Part shown: piece after piece, positions 40,015 to 48,800 of the stretch | Layout: every line of letters starts with the position of its first letter | Position numbering within the stretch: the stretch's first letter is position 1 | Source of the DNA: Bacilli bacterium | GTDB lineage: Bacteria; Bacillota_I; Bacilli_A; RF39; UBA660 | Assembly: GCA_017409025.1 (NCBI GenBank) | Contig: JAFQTN010000012.1 | Location: 1 to 61,698 of the forward strand | Reading direction: 5' to 3' | DNA: 61,698 nt | The notes under the pieces: model-generated | Told to the model about the DNA's origin: nothing | What the model saw: only the letters and a program-made list of their open reading frames with translations | Databases searched by the model: none | Made by a program: the position numbers and the translations under genes

Positions 40015-41064
40015 ATGCATGTAAAAGAAATAATTTATATGATAGTAATACCATTTTTATTTGTATTAGCTATCATACCATTTATAAAGAAAGTAGCAGC
40101 TCATGTAGGTGCTATGGATATTCCTGACAAAAGAAAGGTCCATAAAAAACCAATGCCTAGAATGGGTGGACTTGGGATATATATGGGATTTTTACTTGGA
40201 TATATACTATTTGGAACAATGTCTCTTAAGATGAATGCTATTTTAATAGGAAGTTTTATTATAATAGTTACTGGTATTGTCGATGATATTAAACCAATAC
40301 CAGCTAAAGTTAAATTTTTATTCCAAATAATAGCCGCTTCAGTCGTAGCATTTTATGGACAAATATTATTACAAGATTTATCTGCTTTTGGTTTTTATAT
40401 TGATTTTGGCATCTTTAGTTATCCAATTACAATACTATTTATTGTAGCTATAATCAACTGTATCAATCTAATAGATGGAATGGATGGTTTAGCCGCAGGG
40501 CTTAGTTCAATATATTTTATAACTATAGGAATAGTAGCAGTATTATGGAAACATAGTTTTGGCTTAGATGCTGTTATTACATTTATAATGTTAGGAGCAA
40601 CTTTAGGATTTTTATGTCATAACTTTAATCCAGCTAAAATATTTATGGGAGATTCTGGAAGTATGTTCTTAGGATATATAATAGCAGTTATTGCATTACT
40701 TGGATTTAAGAATGTAACCCTAACTACATTACTAGCTCCAATATGTCTACTAGCAATACCTATTATGGATACTTTATTTGCAATACTAAGAAGATTAGTT
40801 AATAAAAAACCTATATCTGAACCAGATAAAGAACACTTACACCATCAATTACTTAACTTAAATTTATCTCATAGAAACGTAGTGTTAGTTATATATGCAC
40901 TAGACATACTATTCGCATCAGCAATGTTAATATATATGTTATATGATAGAACTGTTGGTGTAATTATGTACTCCATGTTATTTATAGTTGTATTAATATT
41001 TATAATTAAAACAAACATTATAATAGATCATAGAAAAAAAGAAAAAAGTGATGTTACAAAATAA
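40015..41064 (+). CDS. Undecaprenyl-phosphate sugar-1-phosphate transferase (MraY/WecA/TagO family)
   Basis: A roughly 349-residue polytopic enzyme that starts lipid-linked glycan synthesis by moving an amino-sugar phosphate to undecaprenyl phosphate. About ten membrane segments. Family motifs: PDKRKVHKKPMPRMGGLGIY, VDDIKPIPAKVKFLFQ (metal DD), NCINLIDGMDGLAAG, FMGDSGSMFLGY and the HLHHQLLNL histidine loop of the WecA/TagO branch. Placed beside an exopolysaccharide cluster lacking its own priming enzyme, it may prime that pathway as well as wall teichoic acid-type polymers. TAGGTGAT fits ATG 40015; GTG 40006 and ATG 40009 are upstream alternatives. Confidence 0.93.
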   Translation: MHVKEIIYMIVIPFLFVLAIIPFIKKVAAHVGAMDIPDKRKVHKKPMPRMGGLGIYMGFLLGYILFGTMSLKMNAILIGSFIIIVTGIVDDIKPIPAKVKFLFQIIAASVVAFYGQILLQDLSAFGFYIDFGIFSYPITILFIVAIINCINLIDGMDGLAAGLSSIYFITIGIVAVLWKHSFGLDAVITFIMLGATLGFLCHNFNPAKIFMGDSGSMFLGYIIAVIALLGFKNVTLTTLLAPICLLAIPIMDTLFAILRRLVNKKPISEPDKEHLHHQLLNLNLSHRNVVLVIYALDILFASAMLIYMLYDRTVGVIMYSMLFIVVLIFIIKTNIIIDHRKKEKSDVTK

Positions 41065-41084
41065 ATTGTAATTTCACTTTTTTT
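41042..41084. terminator. Bidirectional terminator between the transferase gene and mscL
   Basis: AAAAAAGTGATGTTACAA (41042-41059) pairs with TTGTAATTTCACTTTTTT (41066-41083) with one internal mismatch; the left arm is inside the end of the transferase gene. Confidence 0.7.
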
Positions 41085-41089
41085 AATAT

Positions 41090-41482
41090 TTATTTTTTAT
41101 TTGTTTCCTTTTTTAGTAGATCTCTAATTTCAGTTAATAATTTAATATCTTCTGGTGTTTCCACTGTTTTAGGTTCTTCAACTTTAGGCTTTTTGAATTT
41201 ATTCATAATTTTTACTACTGTAAAAATACATGCCGCAATAATTAAGAAGTCTACAATATTTTGAATAAATGAACCATATAAAATTTCAGAATCCTTAACT
41301 TTAATAGATAAAGATGTAAAATCTAAACCACCGATAACAATACCTACTAATGGCATAATTACATCGTTTACTAGACTTGTAACTATTTTACTAAAAGCAG
41401 TTCCTACAACAACACCTATAGCCATGTCAATGACATTACCTTTAGAAATAAATTCCTTAAATTCCTTTAAAATTTTCTTCAT
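41090..41482 (-). CDS. mscL: Large-conductance mechanosensitive channel
   Basis: A pentameric membrane valve that releases solutes on osmotic downshock. Typical start (KEFISKGNVIDMAIGVVVGTAFSKIVTSLVNDVIMPLVGIVIGG) forms the pore-lining helix with the glycine/alanine hinge. An outer loop and second helix (IQNIVDFLIIAACIFTVVKIMNKFKK) follow, then a charged cytoplasmic helix ending IKLLTEIRDLLKKE. 130 residues is normal. AAGGAGGAAGT precedes the ATG. Upstream on the - strand TTTACA-18-TATAAT is a plausible promoter. Confidence 0.96.
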   Translation of the reverse strand: MKKILKEFKEFISKGNVIDMAIGVVVGTAFSKIVTSLVNDVIMPLVGIVIGGLDFTSLSIKVKDSEILYGSFIQNIVDFLIIAACIFTVVKIMNKFKKPKVEEPKTVETPEDIKLLTEIRDLLKKETNKK

Positions 41483-41569
41483 ACTTCCTCCTTAATTATA
41501 TTATAAATTGATTAAATGCTTTTTGTAAATATTTAGTAGTAAAAAAGATGTAAAAAAACAAAAATCATA

Positions 41570-41599
41570 TTGAAAAAATAATATCTAATATGATATGAT
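41570..41599 (+). promoter_or_regulatory. Promoter of ppdK
   Basis: TTGAAA (41570-41575), an 18-base spacer and TATGAT (41594-41599). Confidence 0.5.
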
Positions 41600-41626
41600 A
41601 AAATGGTCTAAAGAAAGGAATGAAAT

Positions 41627-44266
41627 ATGAAAAAATACGTTTATGCATTCAAAGAAGGTAATGCAACAATGAGAAATTTACTTGGTGGTAAAGGTGCTAA
41701 CTTAGCTGAAATGACAGTATTAGGTTTACCAATCCCACAAGGATTCACTGTTACAACAGAAGCTTGTACAGAATATTATAATTGTGGTGAAACTATATCA
41801 AGTGAAATTGAAGAACAAATATTCTCAGCACTAAGAGGCTTAGAAGAAATTCAAGGAAAGAAATTTGGAGATGAATCAGATCCTTTATTAGTATCTGTAA
41901 GAAGTGGTGCTAGAGCAAGTATGCCTGGTATGATGGATACTATCTTAAACTTAGGATTAAATGATAAATCAGTTGAAGGATTTGCTGCTAAGACTGGAAA
42001 TCCTAGATTTGCATATGATAGCTATAGAAGATTTATTCAAATGTATTCTGATGTAGTTATGGAAGTAAACAAATCTTTCTTCGAAAAAATTATTGATGAA
42101 TTAAAAGAAGAAAAAGGTATTAAATACGATACTGAAATGACAGTTGAAGATTTAAAAGAATTAGTTAATAGATTCAAAAGTGTTTATAGTGAACACATGA
42201 ACGGAGAAGAATTCCCACAAGACGCTAACGTTCAATTAATGGGAGCTGTTAAAGCAGTATTTAGATCTTGGGATAATCCTAGAGCTATCGTTTATAGAAG
42301 AATGAATGATATTCCAGGTGACTGGGGAACTGCTGTTAACGTACAAGCAATGGTATTTGGTAATATGGGAGATACATCTGGAACAGGTGTTGCATTTACT
42401 CGTAACCCATCTACTGGTGAAAAAGGTATATATGGAGAATATTTAATTAATGCACAAGGTGAAGACGTTGTTGCTGGTGTTAGAACTCCACAACCTATAA
42501 CTAAATTAGCTGAAGATATGCCTGAATGTTACGAAGAATTTATGGCTATTGCTAATAAATTAGAAAACCACTATAAAGATATGCAAGATATGGAATTTAC
42601 TATTCAAGAAGGTAAATTATATTTCTTACAAACTAGAAATGGTAAAAGAACTGCTAGTGCAGCAATTAATATTGCATGTGATTTAGTAGATGAAGGTATG
42701 ATTACTCCTGAAGAAGCTATTTCTAGAATAGACGCTAAAAGCTTAGATCAATTATTACACCCAATGTTCGATGCTACAGAACTTAAAAATGGTGAAGTAA
42801 TTGGCGAAGCATTACCTGCATCTCCTGGTGCTGCTGCTGGTAAAGTATATTTTACTGCTGACGCTGCTAAAGCTGCTGGTAAAGGTGGAAGAGGAGAAAG
42901 AGTTATCCTTGTAAGACTTGAAACAACTCCAGAAGACATTGAAGGCATGGTTGCTAGCCAAGGAGTATTAACAGTACGTGGAGGAATGACTTCTCATGCT
43001 GCAGTTGTTGCTCGTGGTATGGGAACTTGTTGTGTATCAGGATGTGGAGCAATCAGTTTAGATGAACACGCTAAAACATTCACTCTAGGTGGACATACTT
43101 TCCACGAAGGAGATTACATTTCATTAGATGGTTCTACTGGTAAAATCTATAAAGGAGATATCAAGACAGTTGATGCATCTGTATCTGGGAACTTCGGAAG
43201 AATTATGGCATGGGCTGATGAATATAGAAAATTAAAAGTTAGAACTAATGCTGATAATCCAAGAGATGTTAAAAAAGCTGTAGAACTTGGAGCTGAAGGT
43301 GTAGGACTTTGCAGAACAGAACACATGTTCTTTGAAGAAGATAGAATTCCTAAAATTAGAAAAATGATCTTATCTGAAACAGTAGAAGCTAGAGAAGCTG
43401 CCTTAAATGAATTAATACCATTCCAAAAAGGTGACTTTAAAGCAATGTACAAAGAATTAAATGGTCTACCTATGACAGTTAGATATTTAGATCCACCTCT
43501 ACATGAATTCTTACCTACAGAAGAAAAAGATATAGAAATGTTAGCTAATGATTTAAATGTTACTGTTGGACACTTAAAGAATAAAATTGCTGAATTACAC
43601 GAATTTAACCCAATGATGGGTCATAGAGGATGCCGTTTAGCTGTTACATATCCAGAAATTGCTAAAATGCAAACTAGAGCTTTAATTGAAGCTGCTATTG
43701 AAGTATCAGAAGAAGAAGGAATCGAAATTGTTCCTGAAATAATGATCCCATTAGTTGGAGAAAAGAAAGAATTAAAATTTGTTAAAGATATAGTTGTTGA
43801 AACTGCAGAATTAGTTAAAAAAGAAAAGAATTCTAATATCAAATATCATATTGGTACAATGATAGAAATTCCAAGAGCTGCACTTTTAGCTGACGAAATT
43901 GCTGAAGAAGCAGAATTCTTCTCATTTGGAACTAACGACCTAACACAAATGACATTTGGATTCTCTAGAGATGACGCTGGTAAATTCTTAGATGCTTATT
44001 ATCAAACTAAGATTTATGAATCAGATCCATTTGCTAGACTAGACCAAAATGGTGTTGGACAATTAGTAAGTATGGCTTGTGAAAAAGGAAGAAAAACTAG
44101 AGCAGATATTAAGCTTGGTATTTGCGGAGAACACGGTGGGGAACCTGCATCAGTTGAATTCTGCCACAAAGTAGGACTTAATTATGTATCTTGCTCACCA
44201 TATAGAGTTCCTATTGCAAGATTAGCTGCTGCACAAGCCGCTATCAAAGAAGGGATGAATAACTAA
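41627..44266 (+). CDS. ppdK: Pyruvate, phosphate dikinase
   Basis: Interconverts pyruvate + ATP + Pi and PEP + AMP + PPi, giving reversible control at the end of glycolysis, common in gut anaerobes. The N-terminal ATP-grasp domain (LLGGKGANLAEMTVLGLPIPQGFTVTTEAC, SVRSGARASMPGMMDT) comes first. The phosphohistidine domain with catalytic His in GGMTSHAAVVARGMG (about 455) is next. The C-terminal TIM barrel (GVGLCRTEHMFFEEDRI, MIEIPRAALLADEIA, FFSFGTNDLTQMTFGFSRDD, GICGEHGGEPASV) closes the chain. Length 879 is standard. Codon use (GCT, GGT, GAA) suggests high expression compared with neighbours. AAAGGAATGAA precedes the ATG. Confidence 0.98.
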   Translation: MKKYVYAFKEGNATMRNLLGGKGANLAEMTVLGLPIPQGFTVTTEACTEYYNCGETISSEIEEQIFSALRGLEEIQGKKFGDESDPLLVSVRSGARASMPGMMDTILNLGLNDKSVEGFAAKTGNPRFAYDSYRRFIQMYSDVVMEVNKSFFEKIIDELKEEKGIKYDTEMTVEDLKELVNRFKSVYSEHMNGEEFPQDANVQLMGAVKAVFRSWDNPRAIVYRRMNDIPGDWGTAVNVQAMVFGNMGDTSGTGVAFTRNPSTGEKGIYGEYLINAQGEDVVAGVRTPQPITKLAEDMPECYEEFMAIANKLENHYKDMQDMEFTIQEGKLYFLQTRNGKRTASAAINIACDLVDEGMITPEEAISRIDAKSLDQLLHPMFDATELKNGEVIGEALPASPGAAAGKVYFTADAAKAAGKGGRGERVILVRLETTPEDIEGMVASQGVLTVRGGMTSHAAVVARGMGTCCVSGCGAISLDEHAKTFTLGGHTFHEGDYISLDGSTGKIYKGDIKTVDASVSGNFGRIMAWADEYRKLKVRTNADNPRDVKKAVELGAEGVGLCRTEHMFFEEDRIPKIRKMILSETVEAREAALNELIPFQKGDFKAMYKELNGLPMTVRYLDPPLHEFLPTEEKDIEMLANDLNVTVGHLKNKIAELHEFNPMMGHRGCRLAVTYPEIAKMQTRALIEAAIEVSEEEGIEIVPEIMIPLVGEKKELKFVKDIVVETAELVKKEKNSNIKYHIGTMIEIPRAALLADEIAEEAEFFSFGTNDLTQMTFGFSRDDAGKFLDAYYQTKIYESDPFARLDQNGVGQLVSMACEKGRKTRADIKLGICGEHGGEPASVEFCHKVGLNYVSCSPYRVPIARLAAAQAAIKEGMNN

Positions 44267-44287
44267 TTCTATTTAGATAGCTTACAA

Positions 44288-44340
44288 ACTCAAGTAAAAT
44301 AAGGATTTTAAGCAAAATGCTATATTAATCCAAATTGAGT
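44288..44340 (+). other. Three-tier nested stem in the ppdK 3' untranslated region
   Basis: Three nested inverted repeats: ACTCAA (44288-44293)/TTGAGT (44335-44340), GGATT (44303-44307)/AATCC (44327-44331) and AGCA (44311-44314)/TGCT (44318-44321). The unpaired stretches between tiers are asymmetric (9, 3 and 5, 3 bases), and no T-run follows, so it is not a terminator. It lies between the ppdK stop and the true terminator at 44374. It may stabilise the mRNA or be a separate structured RNA. Confidence 0.4.
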
Positions 44341-44373
44341 AAAAAGATATAAATATAATTAATAATATAAATT

Positions 44374-44418
44374 AAGACTAAAATGACTTATTAATAGTAC
44401 ATTTTAGTCTTTTTTTTG
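44374..44418 (+). terminator. ppdK terminator
   Basis: Perfect 12-bp stem AAGACTAAAATG (44374-44385) / CATTTTAGTCTT (44400-44411), 14-base loop and eight further T. Confidence 0.85.
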
Positions 44419-44451
44419 CTTTTTTGCGATTGAAATTTGGAGGTGTTAAAA

Positions 44452-44586
44452 ATGCGTTTGTTATATACAAAACCTGAATTAAAAGATTTATCACAAGGAT
44501 CAAGAATTGCATTTGTAAGACAATTAAGATTAATGACTCAAGATGAAGTATTTGATAAATTAGAAATTATAATCCTATCAAGATGA
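44452..44586 (+). pseudogene. Truncated XRE-family helix-turn-helix gene
   Basis: A 44-codon frame with an excellent GGAGGTG Shine-Dalgarno. GSRIAFVRQLRLMTQDEVFDKLEI is the beginning of an XRE/Cro helix-turn-helix (helix 1 and most of helix 2, with the TQxE motif). The recognition helix and the remainder are missing, and the frame ends at TGA after six unrelated residues. Full-length relatives continue through a second helix and an RYE motif. It is best read as a remnant, though translation of the short peptide is possible. Confidence 0.5.
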
Positions 44587-44655
44587 GGAATTATATGATA
44601 ATAAAAGTTTTTGTGATATAATATAGGAGATTTACTACTAATAAGGAGGAAAAAA

Positions 44656-45546
44656 ATGATTGATTTACACTTGCACACTACTTATTCTGATGGTACAGAT
44701 AATGTTAAAGAATTATTACTAAATGCTGAGTTAAAAAAGTTAGATATTATTTCTATAACTGATCATGATTCAGTGGATGCGTATAAGGAATTAGAAAATA
44801 AAGAAATAAGGGATCTTTTTAGTGGGAAGATTATAGTAGGAGTTGAATTAAAAACATATTATAATGGTATTCCTATGGAAGTATTAGGATATGGAATAGA
44901 TTATAATAAAATAAAAATAAATAAAATAGATATATATGACATTCAAGTTAAATCATTAAATGAATTAAAAAAACGTGCAAAAAAGTTAAAACTTATTTTT
45001 GATGAAAATATTAGTGTTTCTAGAACTGATCCGAGAAGAAAATATGCTTCATATGTATTAGCTAAGGAACTTTTGAAACATGAAGAAAATAAAGAAATAT
45101 TATTAGCGATAGGTCCTGAATTTGATGAAAATAGTTTTTATAGAATTCACACTAGTAACAAAAATAGTATATTTTATTATGATGAAAGTAAATATGGTAT
45201 ATCCTTAACAGAAGTTATTAATAATATTCATGATGCTGGTGGATTAGCATTTTTAGCTCATCCATTAGTATATCCTTTTGATGAAATGAATAAATTAAAT
45301 GAAATAGAAATAATTTTAAAAAATTATCAATTGGATGGATTAGAATGTGAATATCCTTTATTTAGTAATCAGGATAGGTCAAATCTAAAAAATATAGCAT
45401 TAAAATATAAAAAATATGTTAGTGGAGGGACAGATTACCACGCGAAGAATAAACCAAACATATATATAGGTACAGGAATTAACAATAATATTTATATAAC
45501 TAATGAATATATTAAAGATTGGTTTGTTAATGTAGATAAAATTTAA
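44656..45546 (+). CDS. PHP-domain phosphoesterase
   Basis: A 296-residue soluble enzyme of the polymerase-and-histidinol-phosphatase family, close to the YciV/TrpH (RNase AM) type. Metal ligands are visible in LHLHTTYSDGTD (residues 4-13), ISITDHDSVDAY (about 34-45), IIVGVELKTYY (E at about 64), FLAHPLVYP (H at about 199) and SGGTDYHAKNKP (about 258-266). Family members are 3'-5' nucleases on short RNA or nucleotide phosphatases; the exact substrate is not clear. AAGGAGG precedes the ATG. It stands alone between two terminators. Confidence 0.88.
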   Translation: MIDLHLHTTYSDGTDNVKELLLNAELKKLDIISITDHDSVDAYKELENKEIRDLFSGKIIVGVELKTYYNGIPMEVLGYGIDYNKIKINKIDIYDIQVKSLNELKKRAKKLKLIFDENISVSRTDPRRKYASYVLAKELLKHEENKEILLAIGPEFDENSFYRIHTSNKNSIFYYDESKYGISLTEVINNIHDAGGLAFLAHPLVYPFDEMNKLNEIEIILKNYQLDGLECEYPLFSNQDRSNLKNIALKYKKYVSGGTDYHAKNKPNIYIGTGINNNIYITNEYIKDWFVNVDKI

Positions 45547-45659
45547 AAATTAATTAGTAAGGAAAAATATTAAGCCATTTTAACTATTTATATTATTTAT
45601 TCATCCCTAACAGCACAGTGGTACAAGCTGCAATCAATAATAATTAATTAAAATAATTA

Positions 45660-45692
45660 GACTAAAATTTTGAAATAATTTTGGTCTTTTTT
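45660..45692 (+). terminator. Terminator after the PHP gene
   Basis: GACTAAAATTTT (45660-45671) pairs with AATTTTGGTC (45677-45686) around a short loop, followed by TTTTTT. The 114 bases between the gene and this hairpin hold nothing else I can identify. Confidence 0.65.
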
Positions 45693-45842
45693 ATAAATAA
45701 ATTTTTTATTATTCTAATATTTGTTTTAAATAAAAATATGTAATAATTATTTTCTATAAAATATATAAAAATCAAAATTTATATGTTATAATAATAAATA
45801 GATAATAGAGATATTCCTTATGATTGGATGGTGTTATATCAA

Positions 45843-48800
45843 ATGGGAAAATTAACTATTGATAGATTCAAAGAAATCAAAAGTAAGTTAGCGCATATTA
45901 GAGAAAAATATGAAGTATTAGAAAAAAATGAATCCAATGCCAAAGAAGAAAAACAAAAATTAATTGAACAATATCTTAACCTTCAAAATGAATTGTTATC
46001 ACATGATTTAAGTAGTATCTCACCAAAGTTATGGGAAGATTTGTTAATAATTTGTGATAAAGAACATATTGCTGATTTTTCCAAAACAAAAGCATATATA
46101 GATTTTTCAATAGTTGAATATTCTGAATTTGTCAATTATAAAGGATGTAAGATACAAAAAATAGATCAAATTAACAGGATAATCAATTCTGATAATTTTG
46201 ATGAAAACGTTATTGCTAAAAATCCAAATATGTTTATTTCTAATTCATTCGAAGAAGAAATAAAGAAAAAAATATATAGTAGTAAATTAACTATTGAGGA
46301 TTTATTCAACTTATCAAATGAACAACTAATTGAATTGCAATCTAAAAATATAAGAAATTCGTTTGAACCTAATACCAAACATCTAATTGATAATATTGGG
46401 CTAGAAAATGCTATGCAATTATTTTTAATATCAAAAGAAGATTATAAGATGGTTTATGATATTTCAGTTATGTTAAATTCAAGTGCACAATTGTATATTG
46501 AATCTACTAAAAGAGAAAAATTTTTAAACGACATTAAATCTTGTGAAGTATCACAAATAAAGGATATGTATTCTTCGTATTTAAAAGATGCGATTATGAA
46601 TGAAAAATATGGTCAAATTGATATTAGAAAACTGCCAGAAAAATTTGTTTTAGAAAATAGTGAAACCTTTTTATTGGGAGAAAGCATTCCTGAAGACTTA
46701 AGGGAAAGATATTATTCGAGAAAACTAACATGGGATGATATTATAAATAATATTTATTTATTTAAAAATATTCCAATAAGTAATTTTTTATCTACTTCTT
46801 CGGAATACTTCTATGATTTTTCACAATTTAGCAATTTCTTAGGTGATGATATATTACAAATATGCTTAAGTATATATCCAGAGTTGGTTAATTATATAAT
46901 AAAGGGTAATTTGACTTCCAAATTATGTTATTTTGCATTAGTAAACGACTTACCAAAATTAAATAAATCTATTGACACAAAAGAAAAGTTAATTAATTAT
47001 CTAGCACCTTTTTTTAAAAATCATAATGAATTAGTTAATAGGGAACAACTATTACTTTATGAACCATCTTTTTTCCTTTTAGATAAAGAACAACAAGCTT
47101 TAATAAATTTGTTTGGATTAGAAAATATTAAAAGATTTGAAAAAGAGACTGGGTTATTTTCTCATCAGTCAGGTTCAAATTCTCGTGGACTAGAAATGTT
47201 AAAAGCATGTGTCACGTTTAATAATTCCACTAGTAGGTATGAACTATTAAAAGACGGAATAGACTTCAAATATGGCACTTTGAACTATGAAGATTTTTTA
47301 AACAATTTGGCTTTGTATATAGATTCCATGAGGGCTAACGGAAATTTTTATGATTTTCCTGATTACGATTGGATGGAAGGAGAATTTAGGGAAAAACATC
47401 CTGAAATATTTATTGCTAAAGAAGCACCAGAAAAATTAAGAAAAGCATTTTATAATCACAGTATTACTCCACACGATTTATATCTACATAAAGAATATAT
47501 ACCATTTCTGATTGATAAAAATTTATCAAATACAATAACCGCTAATTTAAAATTAAACGTTCCTGCATTGGCAGCTTCTGACGGAACTATTGTTCCGAAT
47601 TCTGTTGAATTTGATAAGGAATATATATCACGATACGGCAATCTTAAATATTTACAATTAATATCTAAGTACGGAAAAATCTTAAAAAATCTAACTGTTG
47701 ATAGTTTAAACAACGAAATAGATGATGAAGAAAAAATTGAACTTTCAATAAGAAATGCAATATATAAAAGAATAATAACTTCTAATATAATAAGTTATGA
47801 ATATTTAAAAGATGTACCAGAATTTACTAAAGAACATCCCGAAATTTTTGTAGATTTTTCTAATTTAACAAGTATTCCCAACGAAGAGAGAGAAAAATTA
47901 GGATTTCACTATTATAATAAAATATTATCTTTTGATGATATAAGAAAATATCCTGAATTAGTAACCATTCTAAAGGATAAAGAATTATTAATAGCGTTCG
48001 GGAACAAAACTAGTTACAGAAGTTATACATTTCAATTAGACGATAAAGGAGTCATGTCAACCAGTAGTTGCAATAATAAGCATAGTGATCTAGAACTATT
48101 AAATATATATGGCAAAGAAAAATTTTTAGAATTATGTCGTAAATACGGAAGATATTTAAATGGAATTGTTAATTTGCTTGCCCAAGATACTGCTATTAAT
48201 GATTTTACTGAATACATGGAACCTATCAAAAATAGCAATAATAGGGAAGTTGATTTAAACAAAGTCACTAAAAGAATTGAAAAAATAATTTTAAGAGAAA
48301 TCTTAACCGGAAAAATGGATTATCATCCTGATGATGCTCCTGATTTTTTAAAAGAAAAACATCCTGAATTATTTTTAAATGAAGACGCACCTGAAGAATT
48401 AAAGAAATATTTTTATAACAAAAACGATAATCATCCATTAACATTTACAGTTTTAAAAGAACATCAAGATTGGCTTCCATATTTAGAAGGTAAATCAATT
48501 ATGACTGCTTTATTAAGAGGGACAGCTTTTAAAGAAAATATGCTACAATATTTTGTGTTGTTTGGTGCGAAAAATGCAATTAAATTAGGTATTAACAAAA
48601 ACGAAACTGTTACTGAAATGATAATGTCAGATCAAGTAACATTAATGAAAGATTGGTATGATAAAACTGGAGGTAAATTTATACCAGATTATGTAGTAAT
48701 GCAAAATATAAGATTGGAAGATGCTGACAAATTTTTAACATCAGGAGCTAATTGGAGTAGTTTAATGAAAATCAAAAGTTTTGCTAGTAAACCAGAATCA

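Noticed and set aside
42748-43842. Three - strand frames opposite ppdK
   Set aside because: Shadows of a highly expressed, fully conserved gene; no Shine-Dalgarno for any of them.
45600-45640. A possible tRNA fragment around the GCACAGTGGTACAAGCTGC stretch
   Set aside because: A few tRNA-like words only; no T-arm, acceptor stem or anticodon stem can be built.
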